NCBI RefSeq assembly: GCF_030247195.1
Contig: NC_080671.1
Location: forward strand, 301,084,504-301,148,503
Direction: 5' to 3'
DNA: 64,000 nt
Source: Topomyia yanbarensis
Taxonomy: Eukaryota > Arthropoda > Insecta > Diptera > Culicidae
The notes under the pieces are model-generated. The model was not told where the DNA came from. It worked only from the letters and a program-made list of their open reading frames with translations, and did no database searches. The translations under genes were made by a program, and so were the position numbers. Shown here piece by piece: positions 25,938 through 40,140 of the stretch. The stretch's first letter is position 1. The number at the start of each line of letters is the position of its first letter.

Positions 25938-28900
25938 TAGAGGTGTGCGCCGCCGCGCCACGCCGCCGCCGCTGATGATTTTGACACGCCGCCGATTTTA
26001 GGAAAAAATGGTCAGCGCGCCGATTGCCTTTTTTGTGCTGCTCCGCCGATCATATTTAAACTCGCGCCGAGTCCATTGTAAACGACCCAATGGGTCACGC
26101 GCCTCATCGAGACGACCAGATCTAAAAAACCCATAAACTTAACGATCATGACAGGAGACCCACCGTGTACTCGATCGCGCTGGTATGAAACGACAACCAG
26201 TAGAAGAAAGCCAATCCGCGTGTGCTGAAGATTATATTCTAAAAAGTTTACTCGATTTATAAATTATAAAGATTTATTTGAAATTGTATTTAAAACACAG
26301 TTATACGCTGCAATTTGCAAGTCGCGTTAGATGTATTAACTCGTAAAGCAGCTGTGATCATTATCGGTGATAGAAATTCACATTTAACAATCTGTAACTA
26401 ATTCGAGGTTAGTTTCCCACTAAACTGCTTTTGTATAACTCCATAAAATGCAAATTTTCATATTGTAGTTAACGGAACCTAATTCACGCACTTCACAGTC
26501 ACGATTAGGTCACTAGTGACGCTGCTGAAGGTAATATCATTGAAACTTAATACTAAAAATACTAGGATTAATGCAATATAATATTGCAGAATTGACACGA
26601 AGTCACAAATAAGTTGCGAACGCAAATATAGGAGGAATAGAAGAGGAATAAATACTAAACGTAAGTTATGCGCTCTGAATTGTATATAGCATATGCTTAT
26701 AACATATCATTGTCATCCTAGGAAGTTTTTATTATTCATTGTGAATAAATAATTATTCGGAAATCATTTGATCCTCTCATTGCGAAGCAACAATTTGACC
26801 TGAATGTGTATTGAGTGAAAGAATTTTGGTTTACTTTACGATAATCTTATTGGTTGTAATAGTTTTGTGTGATTCTTACCATTACCAATCTTGAGGCAGC
26901 ATATTGTAGTCCATATGGAAACAAAGCTGCTTTCGAACCGCACGGCAATTCAGCAAGAAATTAAACTGTCACCGTATCTGTGAGCGGTTTGCTTATGAAC
27001 TGTGAATTTATATAGTGTTCCGCTGTTTAAAGACTGGACAAGCGAATATCAGCCGAATAGGTCGGTAAAAGGTATTAAGATATTCAGAAGTTAAGCAATA
27101 TACTTGTTCTAAGCGTTTCTTGTTTTACTAATCAATCAATCGATATGATAATAAAATAGCCTGGACAATACTTTTGCTGACTTCCTACTCGCATAGTCAT
27201 CCGGATCGCAGCAATCAACAGTCAGTCTGTGGAAACCATAATACTCCCTACTGTTGAATTCTCAGTAGTTAAAGACACAAGTTACTTAGTGCAAGAACAT
27301 ATTTGGCTCATGCGGAATTAGATAGCATATCGACCGAATGATGTCACTTTTTCATGGTTAGAATCAGTTAAAACTTAATGAACCGACATATAAGCCAGTA
27401 CAATTGTTTCTACAAAATCTGTGTAAATATTTAAATAAAAATACGTTGCAAATTACCATCGCACGCGTGAATCACCATTCTACTCAAATTTGCACGCAAG
27501 CAAAGCTCGTATAGCGATTGCTGAACATCTACTGGCGATGTTGAAAGCAGGCCTCGAAAGTTAACTCACGTCACGTCATGCCTTCGATATAGTAATTCAA
27601 GCCGTACGACTTTTAACTATTAACCTTGGTCTGGTAGTTCAGAGGGTAAGGCGTTGGTGTCGTATAAGCCACCCGTCGTATAAGCCAGCCCCCGCCAGGA
27701 AGGATTCTTAGTAGTCAGTAGCCTCGTAACACTAGCCATGCAGTAGCACTGCACATTCCTAAAACTTGGCTGCAAAGTCTGCCGAAATGAAACTTGGAAC
27801 GAAAAACTAGTGAAACATACTTCTGTCAGCATAATGGAAGGTTTTCTGTACGTTTACAACTGGTTCTCTCTAGAAAAATCCGCATTTCAATTTTCTTATC
27901 CTTTGTTTCTCTTTTCCTTTAATTTACCGAAAAAGTCTACAAAATCGATACAGTAGAACTTTGCCGCAATCGAAACTACCATACCATATTGGCCTATTGT
28001 TCGAAAGTGATTCGATGTTTAACCTGTATTGGAAGCCGCACCATTTTGTAATTTTGTCATGCTAAGGATTTTTTCCAACGATATACGTGGACAAAATATT
28101 GAGTGCGGTGTATCAAACGATCAGAGTGGCCCAGAAAACGTCCCGTTAATTTCTATTTCAATATTTCAGCAAAAAACATTATTGGTTATCCGCAGAATCT
28201 CGTGCTCGTGACTTTCTATTGAGAGTGGAGACCTTCTTTAGCGGTGGGGATACAGTTGACTGCTTGTCTGCTGTATCTTTGGGATTATTTGCTTCTCTCA
28301 TGTCTGACGTCCAGGTCTTCATAGTTAAAGCTGTATTGGTGCCGACGGTCGGATGTTGCATCTTGCTTCTTGCACTTGCGCGTGAGCAACGTCGCCTTTT
28401 TATCCTCACCGATAGTGCTAACAGTTGATTTTGGGGTGCTGGATGCTGTTTAGCAGTTGTCATTATGTCCTGAACAACTGTCACAAATTTGGGAACCGTT
28501 TGTAGGTATTTGTATAGAGATCACTGTTCAAATAGGTATATCGTCGATGAGTCGGCAATTCGCTGGGATGCATTCTCGTTTGTATATGTATCTTTGTATT
28601 GCGCAAGGATTGTTCACGATGTGGCGTCTGATGTTAATACATGCGCGTAGGAATTTGCATGTTATGGGGACAAAGCGTGGTTTATTTAATAGTTCCGTGA
28701 TTTTTAGTTGAATAATCGATCCACATTCTCAGCATAAAGAAATTTCTCCAGGTATCAGGTTAATAAATTCTATTTCACTTCACTCGGTTGTATAGGTCTG
28801 GCTCAGCAGAAGTAGAAATTAGACTGAAGACCAGGTATTGTTATTTTATCTCAGAGGAATATTTATTAAAATGAATGGCATAAAACTTTGCTTTCTGAAA

Positions 28901-29309
28901 CTGTGTTAGCATCGATATTCGTAACGGTTGGCATTGCAAGCATTAGGAGCGGTTGTTTAAATTTATCTTTAGTAATCGCAATTTTGGATATTTACTTTTA
29001 TTTTTTTTCCATTTTCTCAAATAAAATTAATTCCCGGTTAAAAAACAGTGTTATGCTTAAAGCTGATGACACCGCTACGTCATCAATATTTGGTTTAATT
29101 TTGACACACGCAGACACAATAGTCAAAATAGCAAGATGATTGAGCAAATTACTACTTTCCATCCATATCAAAAAATATCCCACGCCGCTTTGCGCCGCCG
29201 CCGCCGCCGATGATTTTAGCAAACGGCGTCACGCCGATACGCCGCCGCCGCCGGCCCAAATCAGACCTACGCCGCCGACAACGACATTTTTCATCGGCGC
29301 ACACCTCTA
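25938..29309. mobile_element. Inner hAT-like element, copy B (3,372 bp) with intact 8-bp TSD
   Basis: Same ends as copy A. Flanked on the left (25930-25937) and right (29310-29317) by the identical 8-bp gctggaag, the target-site duplication length of hAT elements. This is the complete insertion as it must have looked before the duplication. Confidence 0.95.
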
Positions 29310-29317
29310 GCTGGAAG

Positions 29318-30345
29318 TCGTTGTTTTTAACAACCGGCTCTCTTCCCTCCTAAACATGTTTTGGTTTTCTTGTCGTGTGAAGTTTGAAACCGTTAAATCA
29401 TTGGTGCTTTTTATCTCGAGAAATGTAAATGAAAAACATTTTGGCCAATGAAAGTACATCACTACCAAGCTTAACCGTTCGTTTTGAATAGAATTTGTGT
29501 TTTTATTAGAATTCTAGCAGCAAAAAGAAATGGTAGAAATGCTTAAATTGATTATTTTCCACAGATATGGAAAATAATAAATTGGATGCGCCTTTTTCAA
29601 ATTTTGCTCCATTCGAGCCGCCATGGCATCACCAAATCACCCCAAAATTTACTTATGAATTCAATATATGGGAGCTGTCAATTGTCCCCGGGCTTACGGT
29701 AAAGATGACTAAATAGAAACAAAAAACAATGAAACGACAACAACAATTAATTTCCTCAAACCGTTGCTTAATTTCCCAAATATAGAACAATAAATAATTA
29801 TTATGGGTCATTGAAATACAGTCGTTACTCTGCATTCTTCAAATTTGTCCATTGCAATCATTATTTCATGCGAAGTCGTAGTATGCGACATCGTCAATTT
29901 TTCTATTTCGTTCTTCAAATTTTACAACTGTAAAAATAGTTCCACTTTTCATTTATTATCTTGCATTTGGCAAGCAGGGTGGTCACTATTGGAGCATCAG
30001 TTGAAAAAAAAATTGATATGGTTGCGAGAATTACATTTTGTGCAATGTGTTCAACAGATGTCGCTAGTACATCGTGGGCGATGATTTTTTAGATTTTCTT
30101 CAAACTGTAACGTTTGTTTGTATGTGCTGTGAAGTCTGTTACAATAGCAACCGAAAATTTGGGAAAGGAATTGTACTGTTAAGAATTTTTTTAGTTACCT
30201 AGGCGTCAATATTCGTAACGCCGACACACGCCGTCGCGCCGCCGCCGATAGGGACCAACGGCGTGACGCCGCCAACGCCGCCGCCGCCGGCCAAAAATGT
30301 CGCTTAAGCCGCCGCCGATTAAAAATGCATCGGCGCACACCTCTA
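29318..30345. mobile_element. 3' part of the outer hAT-like element
   Basis: Unique sequence after the inner hAT's right target duplication, ending in the ccgccg-rich subterminal block (about 30218-30330) and the terminus cacctcta. Short frames at 29653-30084 show no known domain. Confidence 0.75.
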
Positions 30346-31299
30346 AATTCTAAATTAGAAAGTTTTAGCAGTTTTCAATAATATTCCCAGGCTATGAAAA
30401 TATTCCAAAATTTCATTTTCGCCATTAACAGAAACTATACCTGGCAGCACTGCTTCAGCTGAACCCAATCAGATTAATTGTAATAACTTCTGTTCTAATG
30501 CTAATATTTATAACTTTTAGTGCTCAAATGAAAGATCTTAGTCGCAGTTATTAGCCTTACTTGACGTTGTGTAAACCAAAAGTTATAGTTATATAGAAAC
30601 ATGGTTGTTCATCAACCAGAAGGGCTCGAACGGGTTAAAGATTCTATTGGAATTCTGAGCAGAAATCACTTATTAAAGGGGATAATGAGAGAAGAGCAAT
30701 ATTGTTTGTGTCAAAGTCCACTGGAACTCAAAGCAGGATATTCATCAGAACATTACACCGGATTCCAATGATAATAGGACCTTGATTCTGTCAGTATCTG
30801 AAATAAAGCATAATCTTCAGCGGAATTCTATCTTGAGAAAGATTCCACTAGACATTTAAGAAGCTTTTCTCTAGAACCCTGCATCAAAATTTAGAGAAAA
30901 AACCGTAGAAATACGGATAAATATTGAATCGAAGTTCTGAAATAGATTCCATTGGGATGCTAAGAAAACTTTGATCAGAATCTTGAAAAGTATCCCAAAT
31001 AGAATCCTGAGAAGCATGTCATCATTATCCCAAGAGATAGCCAGAAACCGACCGAGCAATGTAGGTATAATGAGGTTTTATGTGGCCTACAGTAACCGAT
31101 GTATTACGAGAAAAAATGTACTTTTAGTGTAAAATTAAAAAGTTGCATATTTGGCAATATTGGCATTAAAAACTTTTCTTTTTTTTTTGGAATCCCTAAA
31201 CAAATCTAAAAAAATAGCTCGCTGATTGATTCTAGTGCAAACAGTATCAGAGATATAATACGAAGAAAAACATTTTTTGAACAATTTGTTGAAATTAAC

Positions 31300-32200
31300 C
31301 GTTATGTGTCCAACGAAAAAAAAACACCTATAACAGGTCAACGAGGGTATCAGGGAACCCACAAATTAAAATGCTCATAATTATGGCTTCCTTTAACCGA
31401 TTTTGACACTTTTAGATGTTTTAGATTCAGGAACTCGTCCACTTTTGGATTCTGTAACATTGAACCCAATGAATGGATCTGGTTCTTGATAATCCGGATT
31501 TTCCGGGGTAATGTTCCAGTACTAGGGTATGATTTGTAAATTTAAATAATGCCCTAGCAAAATGAGTATCAAAACTCTTCAAATTGTCTCGGAAGTCTGT
31601 TATTTATTGTTACGGGATCCTATGGTAGTTTGAAAAATGGAATTGGAATGGAATGGACATTCACGGGCCTACGGGAGCCTGCTCCGGAATGTCTGTTTCG
31701 GGGTGAAATCACCAAATGGTTCCAATACCACGAGATACAGCCTACTGATGCTATGCCAAGAATTTTGATACCCATATTGCTAGTATCCCAATGAAATTCA
31801 CAAATAGTATCCAAGCACTGGAACATGCTTCCGGAAATATCCGGATTCCCGGGAACCGGTTGGGATAACCCGATTCATTTTTACCAAGTCTAAAAGTGGA
31901 TGAGTTCTTGAATCCAAAACACCCAAAAGCATCAAAATCGGTTGGAAATTACCGTAGTTATTGGCATTTCAGTTTTGGGAGTACCCGGGTATCCACGTCG
32001 GCCTGTGACATAGTAAAAAATTCAGGAGCCCCTCCTCACTCCCTTCTTACTATATCAAAAACATTATTATCCCAAAAGCTTGACTTAGTGAAGTTCTAAG
32101 ATGTCACAAAGTTTCAATTTCCAGCTAGTTTTACATCGGAATTTCATTATTAGTAACCTAAAAAGGTATCCGGGTACCGCGTCGGACACATAATGGTTAA
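31300..32200. repeat. Imperfect internal palindrome in the pogo-like element
   Basis: 31,300-31,530 and the reverse complement of 31,800-32,200 share several blocks: accgattttga followed by a line ending in actcrtccactttt, the ccggat/ttccgg block, and gtgtccraCG with a following ggtaYcc motif. The arms are roughly 200 bp and clearly diverged. Confidence 0.7.
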
Positions 32201-32569
32201 AAGTGTTCCCATGGACTGAGGGGCTGTTTAAACGACACAACAGTTTAGGTTATTATATATTATCTCTAAATGAACAATTTCTTCAAAACTGATTCATGAT
32301 GGTCGATTCCAAGTTTTGTTTTTTTATAAGCTATTTTTGAGGTAGGTTAAAATTTGGGAGGAGGTTAACCCTAGACACCCCAATTGCCCGAAAAAAACGT
32401 TCTATTGACTGCAATGATCGAATTAGCACTATAATAAGACATTATAGTTGAAATTTGATTTTTTTTTTCAAAACACCCGGATAATCGAATCATTTTCCCC
32501 GGATAATCGAATCACGGATAATCGAATCCCCGGATAATCGAATCCCCGGATAATCGAGTCCGACCTGTA

Positions 32570-33431
32570 GTTGGAGATTATCTGCCCGCCAGATGGCGCT
32601 TTGGAACAAATTGTGTTTTCCTCCTATTTCGCAGAGCGTCGCAGCAACGCGCGATGGGTATTAGCTAGTACTCTATAAAATGAAAACAAATAAAATGAAA
32701 ATTTCAATCATATATGAACAGCATGCTTTGATCGAACAGCGCTTCCAAATTAATTTTTCTTCTACAATTCGACCTGTCAACACGAATGGTAGACAAATTT
32801 GAATTCGTGGTGAGTCATAAAATGATTACCCTTTTGTACGGGACCTTTGGCGTATTTAATTTGTATTTGATCACACTCTGCATAATCACGAACAAAGGAG
32901 TGTGATATAGTTTGCTTCGACCATTCATAAAAATAAAACAAATTTTCTGGAAAATCATTTGACATCCCTGCGCTAACACAAATATTTCATGTGTTTGCAC
33001 TCTAAAAAATTCATGAAGTTCAAACAGCACAAAATTTTTTCGCATTGCGATTTGTTTGACGCATACGCCGGTTTGACTATATTTGACAAACAGTGTACTG
33101 ATCCATCAAACTTGTTTTATTATGTTTGTCAAACAATATTAGGCGTAACGTCCGGTAACGCATCAATGCAAATATTTGATGAAAAAAGTTTGTTAAACAG
33201 TTGATCTCGTGTACTGGCCTTGTCAAATTTGTTTGTCAAATACGTTTATTTGATCAAATTTCGATTCATCAAATATTTCACGTTATGACAAACAGTGTAC
33301 TGGTAGCTTTAGAATTTTGAGCTCCCTTGCACCTATAGTTGATATTGTGCACCTATAGTTGCAAATCCCATAAGAAAGCAATGAGATTTGCAACAATAGG
33401 AACTGAAATTAGCGATTGACCACTATTGGTA
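32570..33431. repeat. Dispersed-repeat fragments
   Basis: No gene. The block gacaaacagtgtactg occurs at about 33,078 and 33,287. The longer form, starting tcaaatatttcacgttatga (about 33,267), recurs at about 49,581, so this is a multi-copy element end. Confidence 0.55.
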
Positions 33432-33858
33432 CACCCCGAATAGAATTTTACAATAGTATTTACCCTACAAACAATCATAAAACAATAAATATTATAGTTA
33501 TTACTGTTTCACAATTGTTTGACGCAGAGTTCTCGCAATAGATTTACAATAAAATTTCAAGTAACAATCAATATTATTGTTCAACAAAAAACCGATACAG
33601 TAAATTCACATTAAATTTTACTGTTTACGTGAGAAAAATGTATGGAAAAAAATCGATTTTTTTAATGTTAATATACATAACCACCCCCCTTTTATACTGT
33701 AAAAGTCGATTTTACATTGAAATTTACTGTAGAAACGTCAAAGTTTATTGTTTTTGTATTGTAGCATAACACTAGAATTCACTGTAAATTATTGTAAAAT
33801 TGCTGTACTGTCACAGCGAAATTCATAGTTTTGTTACTGTACATTTCTATTCGGGATG
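33432..33858. mobile_element. TA-flanked MITE, 427 bp
   Basis: It starts caccccgaatagaa and ends ttctattcgggatg, inverted repeats extending about 22 bp with mismatches, bounded by TA on each side (33430-33431, 33859-33860). The interior is AT-rich with several inverted ttgt/acaa motifs and no coding capacity. Terminus and TA duplication fit the mTA (Tc1/mariner-type) MITE class. A diverged interior relative lies at 55,310-55,650. Confidence 0.8.
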
Positions 33859-33860
33859 TA

Positions 33861-34830
33861 TTCCTATAGTGGTACAAGCGATTTTAAATACATAAATTGG
33901 TTATTAAACCAGCTTTATATTTTTCCTATGAAAAAGAGACTGAAAGCTAATGTATTAACATTGTCCATAGGTCTATTCATCGATTTTTTATCAAAAGTTT
34001 TCCTTAAGTATGCGACTATTGGTACATCCACCCTAGTTTAGTAGAGTAGCGCTTTTCCATATTTTGAACATCTTGCGGCAATATAAATGAAACTATAGTT
34101 ATATGTACACTGAGAAACATACATATACACTTCTAGTAAGCATTCAATGAGTGGATAGATCGAATATGTCCAATGCATAAAATTTGCAGCAGAAGAAACG
34201 AGAGGCAGATAGAAAACTATGCTATCGATGCATAAATAAAATTCTGCGTGTAAACTAACCTCATCCCAGTAAATTACATCAGGAATGAGATTCAGAATTT
34301 GGGTTGATTTTTGTTGGAATTCCAACCCATCCTGAATGGACCGGTTGTTGCATTTGCGCTTAAATTCTAAAAGAAAACATTCCGATTTTGATGAGTTGGG
34401 AATCTGTTTTCAAAACGTGTGAAACAGAGAATTGTGAGAGAAAGAGTTTCACCTTTTCTTGACGGAAACTAATGGATAAAATGTATGGGCGCCACAGTTT
34501 TTCTAGATTTTATTTGAAAATTTTCAAGTAAGTATCTGAACAAACTTCTACAAACTGTTTCCATATTTTTTACATCAAATGTATATACATTTTACAACTA
34601 CAATATTACAGTTTCTCCAAAATCCCAAGGATTTCCCATTTAAATTCACATTAGCCACCACCAAAGCGGCGCCATCTCTTAAATATTTTCATGGAAGTAT
34701 TACCTAATTAAAAAAAAAAAGTTTTACAGCCGGTTCTCCTACTACGCGGATTCCAAATGCTCAACTACTGTCAAAATCATTCTTTATTTCAATAACGAGC
34801 AGGCTTACCAATATGACTGCCTTTTTACTA
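33861..34830. other. Unassigned AT-rich sequence
   Basis: Only short frames (61 and 95 codons) with no domain. No tandem array or RNA gene recognised. Confidence 0.4.
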
Positions 34831-37800
34831 CTGTCGCTGTGCAACAGAATAGGATGTCTCTATGTGTGCTCGACGCTCTCTTGCTACAGCACGTTCGCTC
34901 GCCAAGCCGAACTGTAATGGCAACAGTGCAATCTTGTGAGAAAAGGTGCTGTTTGGGGACAGCCTGCCAGGGCAGGAAATATTCGAACCGAACCTATGTT
35001 CGAATACTTTCAAAGTGCGAAGCTTTGCGTTACTGGTTCGTATTCACAAGCTTCGCATCACAATCGCTTACCATCGTAATTGCGGACATTTGGGCGATAC
35101 TTTTGCATGCTCTTCGGCGAGGACAAATGAAGCTTCTTGTTCATTTCATTGATGTTCGGAAAGATATGTAAAAGCTTTTGCGTAGTTTTCGACGAACACG
35201 AGCTAAGCTCTTGGTTCGTGTGATCGATATTTTTGAAACAGTTACACGGAGCTTCGAAACTATGTTCGCGAACACAGAAAAAAGATTACCTCGAAGTATT
35301 TCAGAATCACGAACACCGAAAGATTATATCAATTTAGCATCGCGAGGGCCATCGCTAACATGTTCGCCGGACGATATTAGTTTTCTTTATTCAAATACCT
35401 ACCTACTAGTTATGCAAAAAAGTATATTCTGGACAGAGGCCTTGTATTAAGGGTGGAATAGGTGAAAAATAATTGTGACAATGTGTAGCTTATGGATGCT
35501 GGGGTTAACTGGACAGTGACGTAACAAGTTTATTTAAGATACCCTACTGATATATTACCAGTAGGGATAAAATCAAGATTTCGTGACAGGGCGGGGATAA
35601 ATTTTCAAATGAAATAAATTAGGGCTAGAAAATGAAGTTAAACACAATGTACACGACGTATTGAGTGGGTCGCTTATCTTAGTCATGTTTCTATAGTCAC
35701 CTACCAGTTATGTCAGTTTCTTGAGGATAAAGATATCGATATCCATTCAAAGGAAAAAATCGATTATCAGTTAAATAAATAACGTCATGATGTGTATGAT
35801 GAATCCTAGAAATAAATAGGGAATGTCAATAAACTCGACCATTCCCGATTCATATTTGGCAGTTCTGGTCGTTTTGTAAATCTTGTTTTCGACTAACAGT
35901 AAACCCATTTTGATTCAGAAGTATGTTTTAGAAGGGCGCATGTTTTTTCGTGCACTTATTTAAAAAAAAAACGCTTTGAATCCATCTACCAGTGTGATGA
36001 GACATTTTTATAACTGTTTTCGAATATTATATCGGTTGAGAACTTTTAGAACATGATATTTCGAGAAATTTTGAAAGTGAAATTAAATCAGTTAAATCAA
36101 AGTTATAGAAAATAGCCTTATAAAATGAACGGACAATTGAATTATTACTAATACTTTATGATTACATTATCTAAGTTCTTCATTCAATGCAATATGTATG
36201 CAAAAAGTTAAAAACTGGATTTCCCTTGAGAACTGGGCCAAAAAATCGAAAAAAATGTGTTGGCGATCCGAGAACTAGAACAGAAATTGTAACCCTTGGA
36301 CCTCTGAAGTGCATGCGTACAAAATGCTATAGTCTAATGTTTGTTTTCATTCATTTCATTTAATAATTTTCAGTTGAGCAATTCTGTCGCAAACTGCATT
36401 GTGGAGCGAGGGTCATAACTTCCTAAATTTAAGTGTTCCTATTAATTTAGTACACTCTCTTTAACATAAACTACTCTAACGAATGAACGAATGGGAGTAG
36501 GTTCGATAAATTTTGAAAGAAGCCGTTAAATCAACCACTTAAGGGATTACACCACCGTAAAATTAAAAAAAAAATCGAAATTGATCTTGATTGATTTTAT
36601 TATTCCATATCAACATTTGAATAGGGCTAATAAGATTTGTGAACGAACTTTTGTTTTGCTGATTTCTCTTAATTTGTTATCATTTCAACACAGAAAACAT
36701 TTGAAATCGATTCTACCAAGGGCAAAGATGTTGATTCATGTGTATTTTTCATAAAATTCAACTCTGTAGCGGAAAAATGAACGAAATAAGTTTGTTTACA
36801 AAAGTCTCATTAGCCCTTTTGAAGAATTACTATTGTATTGATCTAAAATATGGGTCTTCAAAATAATATATCAAAATATGGAATGCGACAAAAAGCGAAT
36901 AATAATGGAAAGACAGTATTCGAAAAAGTTCGAGTTTAGAACGTCTTTCATTCTACTTGGAGTTATTTATTTCGCTTCTCATTTTCCGAGATTTCCCTTA
37001 CATAAAGCATTTCGGCTATAACTGATTCAAAAAAAAAATACAGGGGGCCCTAAAGATTTCTTTCTTTTATTTTTATTAGTAAAAGTCAAATAAGGGAAGA
37101 TTACATCATGGAGAAGATAAACCAAATTTTGTCCTTTTCAGAATTGTTTTTGGATTTCCAACAAAAAAAATCACTAGAACATTGTTTGTAAGTTCTTTGC
37201 GTTTCTCCATCAGTAATTAGTTAACAAATACAATTCAAACAAGTTGGAATATCCTTCTCACAAAATTTATTTATTTATTTATCACCTTTATCACAAAACA
37301 CATGTACAGGAGTCAGGAAATAAATTTCATAAAAGTGGAACATGTAATAAGTTTGACACTTCATTTATTAAGTGAACAGATTCTGTCGAAAATGTTTGAA
37401 AATAAGATATTATAGGTAGATTATTAAGAGAGGGGTAATGGTTTTAGCGTTAAAAAACACTATTTGCTTTTATTTGCTTTTTTTTAGAAATTTGGTCGAA
37501 GCGAATTGATCATAACTTTTGTACATTATAATGTATAATCTCATCCAAAAGAGTCATTTCACCAAAAAACATTTTTTTCACGCTGAAACCCTTACCCCCT
37601 TAAACATACTTTTTACATCTTCACCTAAACTCCTTGGCAGGGAAAATATACTCCGATTGAAGAAGAAAAGACGAGTTTGCAATCAAAGTAGCTAGTAAAC
37701 ATAATCGTATTCCGAAAAAAAGAATTTGAATTTCACTACCACTACGCTCATTCAAATTCGTGGCTCATAAATTGGTAAGGTATGCGACGCGACGCACCTA

Positions 37801-38440
37801 ATCCCTAAATCCTAAATTATAATCTTAAAATAATCCATTTTATTTATACTCAAAATAAGATTTACAGTTTATGATTTTAAGACAGATAGTCACGTAGCGA
37901 ACATGTTCGCGGTGGCCTCATGATGCTGATGCTTGAAGCGATATAAAGCTTCGATGTTCGCGATTCTCAAATAAACGAGGCATTCGCTTTATATGTGTTC
38001 ACCGAATATCGCTTCGAAACTCTGTGGAAATGTTCCAAAAACGCAAAAACCACGAGCCAAGAGCTTACCTCGTGTTCGACGATGTGTGCTTCTAAGGTTA
38101 ATGTGAACTTTTTCGAACATTGTAAAAAGCGAACTAGATGCGAAGCTCGCTTCGTCCGAGCAGAGATAAGTTTTACCCCTAAATGTTCGCAGCGATTGTG
38201 TCAAACTCATCGATTGCATATGGTATGCTTGAGAAGGTGCTTCGTGAAGCTTCGAACAGCAATCAATTCATTTTTCGAAATTTTCCTGCCCTGGCCTGCA
38301 CCGCGCTCGTTTTGTTGACAATATTCTACGCTAAACGTAGCGAGCCGAATGGGCTGTCGGTTTACCATTTTTTGTGTCTGCTGTTTCGCATAAACTGTCG
38401 CGGAGACAGCCTTCTGAGAGGGATAACACAACGACACGAC
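34831..38440. mobile_element. Element with ~550-bp terminal inverted repeats (foldback type)
   Basis: The left arm (34831-35385) matches the reverse complement of 37885-38440. Landmarks in both arms, in order from the outside, are gtcg(c/t)tgtg, gccagggcaggaaa, cgaagcttcrca, cgaacacgagstaagctctt, gagYttcgaarc and gcgaacatgttcgc. Identity is moderate, roughly 65-75% by eye, so the element is old. The 2.5-kb interior is AT-rich and holds no ORF of note. Class unknown; no transposase is visible. Confidence 0.75.
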
Positions 38441-38867
38441 TAGACACTTGCATTCCAAAACTGTATCTCAAATCTGACTACCCCTCAGTAACTCAGTAAC
38501 TGGAAATGTCAAATTTGACATTTGGTTAAAAAAACATCAAACTAGCAGCACTTATATCAAAGATAAACTCAAGATTACTATGTCCCTTATAAAACAGCTA
38601 TGATGTATGGTTCACGCACTGTGAACCGGTGAACCAATTAATAGTGTGCTTTTGCTTGCCCCTTGGATTCAAACGGCTTTACGCCTACATAGAAACGCCA
38701 TGGATACTAGCAAACCATGCATAAACAATAAACATTCCCGGTATTCGACCGAATATTCATGTTCTCAAAACTGATTTCTTTCAGAACGCGTACGCGTTTG
38801 AAAGTTTACTCAACTGTGGTGAAATTAGGTTTTACACCAACCGACATAACCCCACAAAATGAGCCGG

Positions 38868-39016
38868 ATGAACTTTGTTTGACAATTCTCGGTGGTTTGT
38901 TTACATGGAAGTTACGTGAGTTCGAATGTAACAGATGAGCACCCGTTGCACTCGCACTCACGCAACTGGCAAAGTAAACAAACCACCGAGAATTGTCAAA
39001 CATGAACTTCATTCAT
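38868..39016. repeat. Short foldback/hairpin (~150 bp)
   Basis: gacaattctcggtggtttgt at about 38881 is complementary to acaaaccaccgagaattgtc ending near 39000. A further partial match (acgtgag/ctcacgc) lies nearer the loop. A MITE-like hairpin with no coding capacity. Confidence 0.8.
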
Positions 39017-40076
39017 CATGAGTTCATTCGTGTCGTCATCTTGTAGAACTCAATATGTGGGCAAATCTATTGTGTAAGGAAACATATCCGTAATGTTGTT
39101 TTACAACGTAAGTACAATTTGATATAAGATCTCATAAATTGATCCGGAAAATGGAGACAGTAGTTCATCAAATGATTCAACCGTTTATTAACGACGCTGA
39201 TTCAAATAGTTTTTCGGTTTTATATATTACGTAGACGACCGAATCAGCATCTGGATGAAATTCTAGGGAGTAATTCTACACATGAAAATTTTCACGCATA
39301 GAAAATTATTGTGAATCGCGATACATTTTGTGTAATCTTTATATGCTAACAATTGGCAGTTGTCATGTCTACGACGCTTCAAAAGACGCTGATTATTCAA
39401 ATATCGCGCTGTCAATTTGACAGTGAACCAGAATCATCGAGGGGTCACATTTGAGTGGTACATGGAATAGTCATGACCATTCTATCTTGAGTTTATCTTT
39501 GCTTATATGTCTGTTATTTTTTCCTAACAACGTTTATGTAGTTACTGTTGCAACCCCTGGTTACTCAAAGAACAATATATTAACAGAACAAACCGATCGT
39601 AGATGTTTAGTGACCGGACCGAAAAAACTTGCGAATACCGGGACACCTCAACCCAGACGACCGGTCTGAAGTACGGCAAAGTGATTACCGCAATGGTAGT
39701 CACTCGAGTTTGTGTATTTAATTATAATATAAACATAAACAACGCCACTGCTACGGTTGCATGACTATTGCATTCGTAAAAAACGTAGGCTATTGGGTAA
39801 GCAGTATTATTTATTTATCGGTTGATTCACCCAATTTTTTCGGCATATATTATTCCAGCCGCTGTGCCTGTCCATTAACGGGGAACAAAAAATAAGTTTA
39901 TATGGTCATCCGCAAACGAAACGTAATGAATACGCCTCGAAATGAAACGGCTGCAAGTGCGCGACGACTACAAACAACGACCGGTTAACGATTTTATTCT
40001 CAACGGACAATTTTAAGCGTGAAAGTTAAGTTACAGTCCGGGAATCGTGTCACGGGGTTTGCCCTTTGTGTTTTAA
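39017..40076. other. Unassigned; possible 5' flank of the exon at 40,077
   Basis: No recognised repeat. The open frame at 39451-39669 has a hydrophobic stretch but no ATG (it opens with TTG). The 150 bases before 40077 have a less AT-rich composition than their surroundings, as an untranslated leader might. Confidence 0.3.
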
Positions 40077-40140
40077 ATGGAGCCTAAGTGCACACAACTC
40101 TGGTCAGCTAGCGAACAGTTAATGTTGTTAATTGTTCTCG
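40077..40140 (+). CDS. Possible first coding exon of a secreted or membrane protein
   Basis: ATG at 40077 opens MEPKCTQLWS and continues through a hydrophobic segment (LMLLIVL) directly before a canonical 5' splice site, G|GTAAGA at 40141. A short exon that ends in or just after a signal-peptide core is a common layout in insect secreted-protein genes. No further exon was identified in the window, which could fit a long intron, and there is no EST, homology or promoter evidence here. A chance coincidence of a short frame and a splice consensus is quite possible. Confidence 0.25.

Noticed and set aside
39451..39669. Secreted-like 72-codon frame
   Set aside because: It opens with TTG, not ATG; no in-frame ATG before the hydrophobic stretch and no splice acceptor that stands out.
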